NCBI GenBank assembly: GCA_964006375.1
Contig: OZ023269.1
Span: 124,662,223-124,726,222, forward strand
DNA length: 64,000 nt
Direction: 5' to 3'
Source of the DNA: Tillus elongatus
Taxonomy: Eukaryota > Arthropoda > Insecta > Coleoptera > Cleridae
The translations under genes and the position numbers were made by a program. Below are positions 45,775 to 57,943 of this stretch, piece after piece (within the stretch, counting starts at the first letter, position 1; every line of letters starts with the position of its first letter). Under the pieces are notes generated by a model, which saw only the letters and a list, made by a program, of their open reading frames with translations, ran no database searches and was not told the DNA's origin.

Positions 45775-46915
45775 CCTCATTTCAAGCATGGGCTCCTTCA
45801 CGATCTCCTGAATTTTGCAGTGGCCCCTGAAGCCTCGGTTGATCTTCAGTCTACCATTGCAGGCTAGTCTGTATAGTCCTAGCCTGGCCTCCCCCATAAT
45901 AACTAAGTGTAGGGGAGGCAGATCCAGCAACACCTCCATGGCGGCTGTTCGGGGTGAAGACATGGCCCCTGTGATGCCTAGACAAGCCATTCTTTGGATC
46001 TTGCCTAGTTTTTTGCTTGGCACTGGATTGTGTCACCTTAGGCCACCAGACCAGTGCCGCGTATGTTAACGATGGTCTGACCACCCTTTTGTACAGCGAG
46101 TGGGCCATACTAGAGGCCTTAGTCCCCAAGTTTTTCCATATAGCCGCCTAGTGACGGCTAAGGTCATGACTGCCTTATGCAGTATTTTTTCAAGGTGACC
46201 ATTTCAGGTTAGCTTAGAGTCTAATACAACCCCAAGATATTTTACCTCCCTGATCATTGGGATGTTTCTACTGTATAGAGTGAGAGTTCTGTGGGTCTCC
46301 CACTTCCTCCTCCTCGTAAACGGTATGACGGTTGTTTTCTTGGGGCTCATCCCGAGCCCTTGAGCAACCGTCCACCTTTCCACCACTTTCAGTGCTGTCT
46401 GCATACGCTCCCACACTGCCTGTGTAACCTTTCCTCGGACTATGATAAGAATGTCGTCCGCATAGCCCTCTATCTCATACCCCCCTTCCGAGAGCCTCCC
46501 CAGCAGGCCGTCCACGACTAGGCACCAGAGCAAGGGAGACAGAACGCTCCCTTGCGGAACCCCGCCGCGACCCCCGCCAGCAGAGTCCCTCCTGCGAGTG
46601 TGGTGAACACCGCCCTGTCCGTGAACATCGAACCGATCCACCTGCAGCATGTCTTCTCTATTGCACACTCCCTGACAGCTGCCAGAACCGATCCGAATGA
46701 GGTGTTGCTCAAGGCCCCCTCTATGTTTAGGAAGTCCGCCAGCTCCCTGTTCTCCAGCTTATTCTCCAGTTTCAACACCAGTTAGTGAAGTGCTGTTTCT
46801 GTTGAGATTCCTGCTCTGTATGCAAATTGTCCACAGTGTAGGGGATATGCTTCCAGTACACCGCCCCTAATGTGCCAGTCGAGCAGTTTTTCCACTGTTT
46901 TTAGCAAAAAGCAAA
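45775..46915 (-). mobile_element. LINE-A copy, RT and thumb
   Basis: The minus strand from 46915 carries the RT N-terminus and [20 protein letters not shown]. Frameshifts follow, then GVPQGSVLSPLLWCLVVDGL (residues before palm C) and EGYADDILIIVRGKV (YADD intact). GMSPKKTTVIPFTRRRKWET and YSRNIPMIREVKYLGVVLDS come next, then the thumb (YKRVVRPSLTYAALVWWPKV, IQRMACLGITGAMSSPRTAA). It ends inside the segment inverted at 44405-44510. Broken by several frameshifts. Confidence 0.9.
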
Positions 46916-47159
46916 AAGTTTACCCTTAAACAACTCACTTTATTCAATCTTGACTGGCCCTGTACATATTTTTAGAACTCATTGCATGCACATTCAGCGT
47001 CATTAAATTAATAAAGAAAATTTTGAAACACGTTCTTAGCATGGCATCTTTGTTCGCATGTAGTATTTTGATGTTGTAGAAAGTTTGTAATTGTTTAGAA
47101 ATTAATAAACAAAGTGTATGCTATTTATTTTATTAAAATGTTTTTTATGTTGATTAAAG
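46916..47159. other. Lnk intron 6, 3' part
   Basis: AT-rich, ending in the acceptor GATTAAAG at 47159. Nothing else recognised. Confidence 0.5.
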
Positions 47160-47263
47160 GTTCAATGGGCCGAGGTGGTGTAATTCCTTCAGCTCCACCG
47201 ACAAGTACCGCTGGAAGCGGACTTCACGAACGAAGGGTTCCGCCAATCCCAGAAACCAGACAA
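47160..47263 (+). CDS. Lnk: Lnk/SH2B adaptor, coding exon 7 (proline-rich tail, partial gene)
   Basis: Acceptor TTAAAG at 47159, donor CAA|GTGAGA after 47263; the phase-1 join completes Gly. It encodes GSMGRGGVIPSAPPTSTAGS then GLHERRVPPIPETRQ, low-complexity and proline-rich, following the SH2 domain in phase. No stop codon lies in the exon, so at least one more exon must follow. I could not find it in 47264-64000. SH2B proteins usually end in a short conserved tail, which is not seen here. Confidence 0.75.
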
Positions 47264-48020
47264 GTGAGATAATATTTGTGTTCATCGTATTTCACTATGT
47301 GTTGTTCTTTTTATTCCCTTTTATTTTGCGCTTACAACCATTGTGTTCAAATCAAAGTAATCAGCTTAGTTTAACAGCAAAGAGATCTTCTTTTCCTATC
47401 AAGTTTCTTTTATGAAACTATTTATTTTAATGTGATATATTAGCTTTTTGCTTCAAGTAAAAGGTTGTCGGTTCTACAAAAGAAATACATGTAACCATTT
47501 TCCTTGTTTTTGTTCTTAGTGAGTTAACTTTTTTTTAAATACAGGTGTTTCTTAAGTAGAAGTCAAGGGGCATATTTTGTGGCCAATAATGTTTTTTATT
47601 TTTGTTTGTTTTATATACATAAAGTCTTGAGGCAGCCGTTGTCAAGCTACATGTATCAAAGATTTAAAAAATATTGTTTTCAATGTTTAATTTCTAAACT
47701 GCTTCAACCTAATTAGGTGTACATATCAGTATCTTAGTGGGCATGAAAAAAATTACTACCGTCAGGAACTTACCAGTGGGTATCATCGATCATTATTTGT
47801 TAAAAATTAAACATCCTATATAATATTATATTACAAATAAATCAGGTATCATATTATATGCTATTTCATTATCTTCATTTCTTGTTTCTTTATATTTTCT
47901 TGTAAGCCAAACAATTAACGACAAAATATATTTATGTGACCACATGCATTTTCACACTACCTATTATATTAATTAAAATAATAACAAAATAATTCATTAG
48001 TAATGGAATTCTGGTACTAT
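47264..48020. other. Lnk downstream intron, no recognised feature
   Basis: AT-rich. No exon with clear similarity to an SH2B C-terminus found. Confidence 0.45.
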
Positions 48021-48595
<575 letters not shown>

Positions 48596-48689
48596 GTTCA
48601 ATAATACATCATAAAAACCCTTTAAGGGTTATGTCTGACAACATAATAAATAAAAACATAATTTTAACATGTGTAATTGGGAACTAGTT

Positions 48690-50280
48690 TTCAATACTAC
48701 ATTAATGTTTCTATTATCATAGTGTTCTCTTGTTCAGCAAGTACTTCTTTATCTCACTTTTCCATTTGTTTGTTTTTAATCTTTTCATTTCTTCAGGTAT
48801 TTCATTGTATAGTTTTACACCATTAAATAGTATCCTTTTTTGTCCTGTGTTTGTTCTTGCAGCCTCTGTTCTTATGTCTAAACGTCTCCTTGTACCATAA
48901 CTATGTACTTCGTTGCTGTGTCTCATTTGCAGTTCTGGTTCATTTATTTCTCCCTGTCTTAGTTTGTGGATGATTTTCATTGTTTCATAATTTGTTAGTT
49001 CTGCAATGTCTAATTGTTTAGTTTTTCTGAAAACTTCATTTGTTGGGGTCCAATAACTCAGATCATATATTAATTTTGAGGATTTTATTTTGTATCCTTT
49101 GTATACTAGATATATCTGTTTTATTGCCAGTTCCCCAGAAAGGAATCATGTACATCAATTTACTTTTTATATATGCCTTGTACAACATTATCTTTTGTGA
49201 TTTTGGGAGACAGTTTTTGATTTTATACGCCATTGCTATATATGATGATATCTCCAATTTTAGTTCATTTATGTGTTTAGTCCATTTTAAGTTAGTTAGG
49301 CCTAGATATTTTGCACTGCATACTTCTTTTATGCTTCTTCCTTTAATTGTAATATTGATTTGGTGTCGTTTAGTGGTTTTCTGTATGTGGATTAAGTAGC
49401 ATTTCTTTTCATTTATAGTTAGACGATTTGTGTTTGTCCATCTCATTAGTAGTTCTAGATCTTTATTTATCTCAGCTTTGGTTTTCTTGTCTTCCACATT
49501 TTCATAGAAAATTGCCAAGTCATCTGCATACATCATTTGTTTCCCATTCAATTTGTATAGGCTCAGTTCGTTTATGTATAGTATATACAGGTATGGTCCT
49601 AGAATGGACCCTTGAGGAACGCCACAGGTCATGTGAGTTCGTGCACTTTTCACATCTCCCATTTGTGTGTAGTGCTTTCTATTTTGTAGATAACTTTTTA
49701 GCAGCTTCAACATGTTCCGTGTTATTCCCATATTTTCAAGTTTAGCATTCATTATTTCGATGTCTATAGTGTCAAAGGCTGTACGGTAATCCAGGATCAG
49801 ACCTGTTATGCATTCCCCTCTGTCCAAAGCACTCTGCAGATAGTTCATTAAGTTTAACATTGCAGTTGTTGTAGATTTTTGTTTTTGGAAACCATGTTGA
49901 CAGTTTGTTATGAGTCCAATACTTTCTATGTAGTCTGTTAGTCTTGTATGTATAACTTTCTCAAAAATCTTGCTAAATACCGTGAGGTTAGATATGAACC
50001 TGTAGTTATTTGGCATAAGTTTACTTATTTCTTTAAAAATTGGTGTGTTTCTAGCTATTTTGAGTTCTTCAGGGAAGTGTCCATCTTTGATGTGCTGATT
50101 TACCAATTTTACTATTGTCGGTGCCAGTATATGGGCTAATTTTTTTTATGTAGATTATCGCTTTTTCATTTACTGGTCTCATATACATAGACATTTGGGT
50201 ATCATACTTTTTTTGTTCTGCTGCTTCTGGACAGCTTCCTGTGATTGCCTGCTCCAGTGTGCTTCCTATATTTGTGTGGT
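48690..50280 (-). mobile_element. LINE-D, RT and C-terminus (jockey/CR1-like), nearly continuous frame
   Basis: A 347-codon minus-strand frame (50106-49063) spans fingers to thumb: FSKIFEKVIHTRLTDYIESI, NCQHGFQKQKSTTTAMLNLM, LILDYRTAFDTIDIEIMNAK, CGVPQGSILGPYLYILYINE, QMMYADDLAIFYENVE, INEKKCYLIHIQKTTK, KYLGLTNLKWTKHINELK. After a frame change the C-terminal tail is at 48980-48717 (EVHSYGTRRRLDIRTEAART, ILFNGVKLYNEIPEEMKRLK). The palm Asp of motif A is present (LDYRTAFD) and YADD is intact, so this is a relatively young copy. The endonuclease and ORF1 are missing (5' truncated). Confidence 0.95.
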
Positions 50281-50887
50281 AATTTATTCAAAATGTTCAA
50301 AATGTTATTATAACAAATGTTGAAAATGGCTAGCGTCTGGTTTTTGTCCCACGAAAAATGTAGCTTCATTCTCACTACACATGGAAATAACTAATATAGT
50401 AAAAGTCGTGTTTATGAACATATCTGAAATCAATTTCTCACATTAGCGCCCTCTAGTAACGAATAGTTTTACTGTGAGTAGAAAAGTTGTAGGCCGGATT
50501 GCATATTTCCATATACAGATTGGTCTATAAATGCAACCACAGTTTATATGTTATCAATTTCAACAGAAAAATATTTACATGGTAAAAATCAAGTTATATT
50601 TGAGGCAGATGAAATGATAATAATTTAGACCAGTTTTTCCCAATCGTCTGCAATATTTACGAGGAGAAAATGCAAAACACAATTGACATTTATAAGTTTA
50701 TTTTGTTATTTTAAGAGAGCAGACACACACTGCGTGGACACACCCCAAGATCGGGTGAAACCCGAAACCTCTCGCTTTATATATTCTCGATTTAGCAACC
50801 TATGGCTTCGTTTATTACATAATAAAATATAATTGGACCAAATTTAGATCTGTTAGTAAGATATATTATCTTTATTATTATTATTGA
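50281..50887. other. no recognised feature
   Basis: Mixed AT-rich sequence. I see no protein similarity or repeat shared within the window. Confidence 0.45.
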
Positions 50888-51345
50888 ATGATTTTTTTTT
50901 TGCCTCAGCGCTTCTCCGCGGCCTTGCTGCCCCGATAGCACTGCAACCTTTGGTTGATTGTGCATACCCTTAGTCTTACTCCACCCATTCCAAAATCACT
51001 GTGCCTTGAACTAGTTTGCACAGTGATTGGTAGGGTGAAGTTTTATATTGCCCTGTCTCCAGTCTAGACTGATTTGTCTTTTGCGGTCGAGAGCTTTACA
51101 CTCACACAAGATGTGCTGGGCTGATTCCCCCTCGCCGCAGAGTCTGCATGCGAGGTCCCCTTTGAACCGCCCCATTTTATGCAGGTGTTTCTTGACGGCC
51201 ATGTGTCCCGTCAAGAGACCGGTTGTGTTTCTGAGCTGTCTTCTGTTAAGATTTAGCAGCTCCACACTCTCTTTGAACTGGGTCCGTCAATTATTGACTT
51301 CCCATGTCTGAGCCCTGGACAGTCCGCCCAGTACACCTTGTGTCG
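50888..51345 (-). mobile_element. LINE-A copy, C-terminal domain and 3' end
   Basis: The poly(A) tail appears as T10 at 50892-50901. The minus-strand frame 51265-51011 encodes LNLNRRQLRNTTGLLTGHMA, KKHLHKMGRFKGDLACRLCG and EGESAQHILCECKALDRKRQ. This is the C-terminal zinc-binding domain (C..C...H....C) that follows RNase H in this LINE group. 5'-truncated. Confidence 0.85.
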
Positions 51346-51479
51346 GTTTTGAATGATTTTACATAGTTTTATGAATGTACAAGCCTGTGAAAAAAGAAGG
51401 GTGAATTTACTATAGGGAAAATCATGGTTACCTGATTTTCATCACAATAACAATAAAATCTCTTTCTAAATACACAGGC

Positions 51480-51945
51480 CATGTTGCCAATTATACAGGT
51501 AACCCACCAAAAATTTTCTACCCAGATTTTTCTGTTTGAACATGCGGGGGCAACTGCTCATTAGGCAATCCCTGTAGAAAAGTTTTTGAATATGACTTCC
51601 GGGACAGTGGATTAAAAGCAGGGGGGACATATTGAATGGCCTGTATGGTCACCAGATCTATCTCTGCAGGTGTCAATTATGCAGGGTAACCCACCAATGT
51701 TCTACCCAGGTTTTTCTGTTCTGGCAAAACAAAGTTTGAACATGTGAAGGCGCCTGCTCATTAAGCAATGTCTGTAAAACAGTTTTTGGATATGACTTTT
51801 CCAGGACAATGGATTAGAAGGAGGGGGGCATATGGTCGCCAGGTTTGTGTCTGGATTTTTTGTGAGGCTATCTCAAAATGCAACCTCATTATCCAGAAGA
51901 CTGCGATATTCAACTTGATGAGGCCATTGCTGTGCTATTTCACTT
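51480..51945 (+). mobile_element. DDE transposase relic with internal tandem duplication
   Basis: Two tandem copies of about 185 bp (51480-51668, 51669-51850) begin ATTATACAGGTAACCCACCA or ATTATGCAGGGTAACCCACC. Across frames they read FLDMTFPGQWIRRGG and GHIEWPVWSPDLS, then CLDFFVRLSQ. This is the 'FPxRWIGRxGxIEWPxRSPDLxPLDFFLWG' stretch around the third catalytic Asp of a mariner-superfamily transposase. Heavily mutated, non-coding. Confidence 0.55.
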
Positions 51946-52578
51946 AGTACATTATTTTGTATGAATTTTGTATATGCTACGAATGCTAGAAAATAATAAT
52001 AAATAACATTTTATTTATATTATCAAAACAGTTTGTATTACCAGTTCTTTTTTTTTTTAATATAAAGCTTTAAAATACATTTTTATATAACTTTTACAGC
52101 TGATACTTACTTTGATTTAACACAGTTGGTAACTAAGTCATTTTCTCTTCTGAAGGCAGTTACATTCTGTATATGTTTGATTTGTCTATGTATAGCCGGT
52201 CTAATTTCTTAAATGTCTATTTTAATTTCTATTACTGTAAATAGTGTCTGTAAAATGTTGCGCTTATAGCTTGTGTAAATTAGGTGTTAAAGTTGACTTT
52301 TGTGGGTTAAATATTTGATTAATTAATTAATTGATGCAATATACTTATCTCTGGATTCTCGGTCATAAATTTAAAAAAACATCAATTAATTCTCAATAAC
52401 AAATAAAAAAAAAAACAGTTGACGCAAATCCAGGGCAAATTAATCCTGTCGTTTTGTTTTTACATATAGATACTTAAAAAATGAGCTAATTAACAAAGTG
52501 GCTTATATATGTTCTTATAAACCTTACTAACAATCTTCAGTTATGCTTCGTTTTCTTTAAATCTTGTTATATTCTTTA
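51946..52578. other. no recognised feature
   Basis: AT-rich. The sequence AGCTTGTGTAAATTAGGTGTT and surroundings show no recognised repeat or coding segment. Confidence 0.45.
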
Positions 52579-52586
52579 GCTTAAAT

Positions 52587-53629
52587 TAGAGGTGTGCGAA
52601 CCCATGTTTTGTTCGAACCGAACTATGAACGAACCCAAGCAAATATGTTGCCTCGAACTTCGAACCTCTGAAATAGTATGTCTAAGGTTCACAGTCGAAC
52701 TTCGAACTTCTTAGAAATTCAAAATCGAACATCGAACTACCCAAAATTCTTCAGTGTTCACATATCATTTCCTTAAATATAAAATGTTGGAATATTGTAA
52801 CATACAATATTTGATATGTAAAAGATTCCAACTCTTTTTACAAAAAGGAAGGATTCAACAAATTTGCTGGTTGATTGGGTGAAAATGTCTTCCGGTTCTG
52901 ATCGTTGTGGAGATAGGTCAACGTTAAATCAAAAACACAAAATATTTGAAACTTTTTTAGATTTCTAGATCTATAGATAAGCTCAATTATAAATATGTTG
53001 TTGTTTGGTATTGGCTAGACAGTTTTAGGAAACAGATTGGGAGGATTCAAAGTGAGCATGATAGGTATAAAATAACCACTTACAAGTTTAAACTGTCTCC
53101 TGATTGTGAATATTTAACTGTTTTGGCTCACTGTGTAATAAAGCATCTTGAAACTAGTGTTTTCCAAAGGCAATCTGTAATTATCCTCAAATTCTGAACA
53201 TTTACGTTACCGATCGCCTTTGAACACCGCCATCATAATGTTGTTACTTAAATAGGTGTTGGGAGGCTAGGATATACAAGAAAAATAATTCTGTGACTGC
53301 TAAATGGCTCCGTCGTGTCTCAATGTGTCCCATCTACTGTCAAAAATCTGCACGAGTGAAATCTCCTGAAACTACGCTATTGACTCAATGAGTTTAAAGC
53401 GCCGCTACCGAGTTAGAGGGGCCGCAACTTTGCTACTTTTGGCAACATTCAATGCCTCTAAAGTTAAATTTCGAAGTATTTTTGAGCAATGAACTTCAAA
53501 CTATTTTGAAGAATTACATATTTCGAACTTCGAACTATTTCAAAATCGCTAGTGCGAACATATTTTCGAACCGAAGGTTCGGTTCGAGTTCGGGTTCGGT
53601 TCGGAATTTCGAAACTTCGCACACCTCTA
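52587..53629. mobile_element. hAT-type non-autonomous element, 1043 bp, perfect 8-bp TSD
   Basis: Starts TAGAGGTGTGCGAA and ends TTCGCACACCTCTA (14-bp perfect TIRs), flanked by GCTTAAAT at 52579-52586 and 53630-53637. Both ends are rich in TTCGAAC/GAACTTCGA words that form subterminal repeats. No transposase is recognisable. A truncated relative is at 40409. Confidence 0.93.
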
Positions 53630-53637
53630 GCTTAAAT

Positions 53638-54043
53638 GCTTATAAACATACCTTGGAAAATTAGCTGCTCTATGACAGCTGTGCAAGATTTGAAAATGGT
53701 GAATTTACTTTAATTACTTCTGAAGATGTTTCTGTGCTGGTAAAATAATTTTCAGGTATACCTAACAAACATTTATTAATTGGCTGCTGTTACAAAGTAT
53801 AGGTATTAATACTTAATGCAAATTCCAAATGTAACATTAAAACACTTGTACAAGGCAGTCTTCGTACTTACCTCATGTTAGGTTCTCGAAATATGTGATG
53901 CAAGCAGAAATGACATAAGAAATTTTAATTTTATTATATTAGGAAATCGAAACAGCTCTGAATCCTCTTAAGAGAGCCGTTATGTGCTTTTTCTGATACA
54001 TTTTCATACAAAATGAAGGAGTTAAAACTGCATTTTAATATTA
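53638..54043. other. no recognised feature
   Basis: AT-rich sequence between the hAT-type element and the piggyBac. Confidence 0.5.
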
Positions 54044-54047
54044 TTAA

Positions 54048-56359
54048 CCCTTTGAGGACACAATTAATTTATTTTTGAAAAAATCTGTTTGGCTTAAAAA
54101 CATTTATTATACTTATTTAATGTAAAGTAAATGACACACTTATTTGTTTGAAATGTCTTTTGTCCTGCAGGATATGGTTTCCGTCAGTAACCAGTGGGCA
54201 CCTGCTCACTTAAGGTGGTACGCGGTGAAACAATTCCGGTCCTTGTTAGGACAGAGTCCCACATTACAAATGTAACATTCCCATATGATTCTGTGGAGAT
54301 CTTTTGAAGTGCTACAGTTAGCACATCTTAGTGAACTACAACGTTCTGGCAAATGTGCACATTTATCATATCGTACTTCTAATGGCACAATTTATTTGAA
54401 GATGTGCTGGACCATTTACGGCCACGTTTCTCATCTTCAGGTGAGGCACCAATCAAATCAACAGCACCTGACAAAACGAAATTGCTTAAGACTCATTGTT
54501 TTTGCTGGTGTTCTCTGCTGGTACAAAATGAAGGCATTTACTATACATGCGTCCAGAAAATACCAACTGTGCCACCATTTGTGCGATTTTCGGTCCATTT
54601 CATATAATGATTTGTACATGTCAAATTTATCGACATATCCCATATGTCGATTGTATTCTTTCACGAGCAGAGGGCAGTTTATTTCCTCTACCAAACCATT
54701 CTTTTTCTTGAGGCTGTTTCTACTATGGAAGGATTTTGGTAATTGCTCAACAACAGAACACTGCGTTTATCCATCCACTTCATAGCAGCTACACCGTCCC
54801 CGGAAACATGCCAATCTGACTCTTCGTTTTAGAATTTTGTCTGCTTTGAAATCAGGTAGATTTGGTCTACCACGACGAACTGTCCCACAAGAGTAAATTC
54901 TATCTTGAAGCAGATCTTGCTGAAGCTGCACAGAGTTGAACAAAAATGTAAAATAAACTCTATGGTATTTACCAACTAAGCTTCTTGTCAGGTCTTTTAC
55001 AACACGACTTCGTATGTTTTTTTCAACAGCATCACTAACTTTACCCGTATATATTTGAAATTGGCACATATAACCGGTAGAATCGGCTCGTACCCAAACT
55101 TTATATCCACGTTTGGTCGGTTTCATCGGCATGTACTGCCGGATGTTACTTCGTCCTTTGAATTTGATCATCGATTCATCGATTGATTGGTATTCACTTG
55201 GATGTAATGCTGCAGCGAAAGTCTCTGATAATTTCGTCAGTAGTGGCCTTACTTTGTACAACTTATCAAACCCCACTTCGTCTTTCTTGGGTTACAAAGC
55301 ATTATCATTCAGATGTAAGTTGGTAAGTAGCCATGAAAATCTGTTCCTTGAAATTGAAAAACTTATATAGAAGTCTCTCATTTATTCTCTGGATGACCAG
55401 TAATCTCGATAGCTAGGCATCTTCTTCAAAGTCATGATCATATTTACTCCGAAGAATCTCTTGATTTCATCGTTATTAGTAGGTACATATGGTTTTTGGC
55501 AATTTTCCTGGACAGCATACAAGTTAGTTTGAAACACAATATGATTTATAAGCTCTTCTGCGAACAGATGAAGAAACATATCTTTTGGACTCTCCACACT
55601 TTCTGGCACGTTAGGACCAGTTTGCTTTGAAAATGTTTGTACCATAGTAGTGAACTGAGGATCGTTTGTCCAGGAAATTGAACCTCTACATAGTTTAGTA
55701 CGTAGTGCGGACAATGGGATGTCATCATCAGGGTCATAGTCACTATCTTGTACATGTTCGTCTGATTCGTACCAGATTTCCATTGATTCTATATCAAACA
55801 GTTCTTGGCTTGGTGGCAGCTCTGCTTGATTTGAAAGTTCAGCTTCTTCGTCATCTACATCAGATGTGATAAATTCAATATCGCTGGGAATATCGTCTAA
55901 AATTGCCCAAATTTCTCTACATTGCCTCTAAGTCTTCAAACGTCCACTTATCTTTACAACCTACAAAATAATAGCACGTTAGCCCGGTGGTTATCAGCAG
56001 TGACCACACATATTACATGTCATGCGAAGAAATTATAGTCAGACACTGAAGCAATTACACTAATAATGTGTTTGTATGATAATATTTCATAACTTACCAG
56101 ACATTTTTCAGATATTTTCCAATAAAAATCACAAAAACTGGTATAACACAAACTTAACCTGCACACATGAAAAACGCGCGGGAGATAATGACAATTCCAG
56201 ACGAATTGCGATTGAACAATTGAATAAATGCCACTAACAGTGACTCGTGGACATAGGCAACACATTATACATCATGGCAGTCATTGGAAACCAGTTGGCA
56301 TTGCTACAACCAATTTCATAGAAGGTGGTTTTGGTCACTAACTAGTTGTCCTCAAAGGG
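54048..56359 (-). mobile_element. piggyBac element, 2312 bp, TTAA target duplication, inactive
   Basis: 13-bp perfect TIRs CCCTTTGAGGACA / TGTCCTCAAAGGG, flanked by TTAA at 54044-54047 and 56360-56363. The minus-strand transposase has an acidic N-terminus (SDEHVQDSDYDPDDDIPLSA), then NNDEIKRFFGVNMIMTLKKM (55783-55382). A stop codon and a TAA follow at about 55380-55290. The DDE domain is SIDESMIKFKGRSNIRQYMP (first Asp present). RVYFTFLFNSVQLQQDLLQD has the family 'DN' replaced, so the second catalytic Asp is lost. GYVDKFDMYKSLYEMD has the third Asp present. The Cys-rich C-terminus is RCANCSTSKDLHRIIWECYI, CNVGLCPNKDRNCF. The element boundaries are exact. Confidence 0.95.
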
Positions 56360-56477
56360 TTAAATACATAATCATGCTTACCAATCAACAAGCTAGTATG
56401 TATTTTGTCAAACTTTAGTACAAAATTTTGTATAAAATACAAGCAAAAAACAAATATTTTTTTTTACAAGCAAGTTA

Positions 56478-56600
56478 TCTGCTGGGGTTGATTGGGGTAT
56501 TTATCCACCCAGCCCCTTTGCGGTTGGAAGTGGTAAAGTGTGCAACGGAGAACTGGGAAAACTTTAAAGATTTCACTAAAGAATATCAGACCAAAACTAT
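56478..56600 (+). pseudogene. OTU-domain fragment 0
   Basis: The plus-strand frame reads LLGLIGVFIHPAPLRLEVVK then CATENWENFKDFTKEYQTKT and a stop. It matches residues ~33-73 of the OTU domain encoded at 56690. No start codon and no catalytic Cys or His. A partial copy of the same domain lying just upstream. Confidence 0.65.
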
Positions 56601-56689
56601 TTGACTATTTATTTTAATAGGAACCTCCACATTTTGGTTCATATTAATTTTTTCATTAAGCAGATCAATTTGAAATATCTGTAAAAAAA

Positions 56690-57386
56690 ATGGATGTGTC
56701 AGATATATTTCTAAGCTACGGGAATATTAAATTTAAAATCAAAAAGACACCTGAAAATGGAAACTGCTTCTTTTATGCAGCAGTTTACCTGTTAGGGTTG
56801 ACTGCGATATTTATCTACCCAGCACCCCTGCGGAGGCAAGTGGTAAGGTATGCAACTGAAAAGTGGGAAAATGTTAAAGATTTCACTACAGAGTATGAGA
56901 CCAGTGAAGGGTGCGTAACAGCGATAGCTATCTATGCAAGTTGCATGGGCGGTGATTTAACCTACGTAAAGAGGTGTGAACTGGAGTTTGTGGCAGAGAA
57001 GTTTTCTCTGAACATTAAAGTATACAATTACTTGACAGGAAGACTGGTACGCAAAATCAGAAGACCGACCTTTTTGCTTGTTGGTTTCTCGAAAAGATGA
57101 TCGCAAACACTTCGATGCCATTACAGAGATTGATAAACCAACAGATGCAAAGGAGGACATCGAGCTTCAAATACTTAAATTATATATAGACAATTTTGTC
57201 GCTCAAAATAGGAAACTTTGTATCATTCGTGTGTTTGGAGATGGAAACCGTTTTTTCCATTAAGCCTCCTACCTGCTTATAGAAACTGGATTATGTATTA
57301 GTCCCAAAGATCTAAGACAGGTTGTTCAATATGTGGTTGAAAACTGGGAATCCTATCAACTCTACAGTTTTGAATATAAAACCGTT
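56690..57386 (+). pseudogene. degenerate OTU-like cysteine protease gene, two OTU domains
   Basis: Starts at ATG 56690 (MDVSDIFLSYGNIKFKIKKT). OTU domain 1 has the catalytic motif PENGNCFFYAAVYLLG (Asp of the usual DGNC replaced by Asn; Cys present), then LRRQVVRYATEKWENVKDF and MGGDLTYVKRCELEFVAEKF, then NIKVYN. Near 57065 the frame shifts by one base. In the new frame VSRKDDRKHFDAI carries the His expected to pair with the catalytic Cys. A second OTU domain follows, VFGDGNRFFH-stop-ASYLL, in which the catalytic Cys is Arg. It is cut at about 57386 by the tandem array. OTU enzymes remove ubiquitin; activity here is unlikely. Confidence 0.7.
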
Positions 57387-57571
57387 ACCGTTTTTTTAAT
57401 AGTAATACTTTTACTCTTTCTAAAGTCTCTGGGCAATTCTTCCGATTTACATTTTGAGATTAATTCTAAAAGTTCTTCTTTCATTTTTTTAAAGTGCTGC
57501 TGTTAATTCGTTTACTCTAGGAGTGTTTTCTTGTCTAAACGCTCAGTGCTTCTTTAAATTCTGCTCCTGAA

Positions 57572-57943
57572 ATGGGAGAAGCCAGATCGCCTGGATTTAC
57601 CTTTTCAGTTTTTTCTGGATTATGTATTAATCCCGAAGATCTAAGACAGCAGGTTGTTCAATATGTGGTTGAGAACACCAAATCCTATCAACCCTATAAT
57701 TTCGGATATGAAACTGAGGAGGGAATGCTCACAGATGCTGGGACGTATGCTGCATACACTGGGAAAAACTGCACTTATGCGGGAGAAATAGAAGTAAGTG
57801 CCGTCGCTATTAAGTACTCCCTCTACATTCGTGTTTACCACAGTACTAATATAGATCTCATGGCAAATTATGGAGATCCAGAAAACAGCGAGGTAAACCT
57901 TTGTTTACCGGGAACAATCTTTGCACTTTGCAGCATGCTGTAA
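57572..57943 (+). pseudogene. OTU fragment A, unit 1
   Basis: A 123-codon frame, of which residues ~14-115 are OTU-like: GLCINPEDLRQQVVQYVVEN, SYQPYNFGYETEEGMLTDAG, YAAYTGKNCTYAGEIEVSAV and AIKYSLYIRVYHSTNIDLMA. The DGNC catalytic motif is absent and the frame runs into LINE-E after NSEVNL, so the catalytic His is missing too. Confidence 0.7.

Noticed and set aside
57572..57600. MGEARSPGF start as the true N-terminus of an OTU protein
   Set aside because: This stretch belongs to the antisense LINE-E piece. OTU similarity starts only at about GLCINPEDLR, so the ATG is fortuitous.
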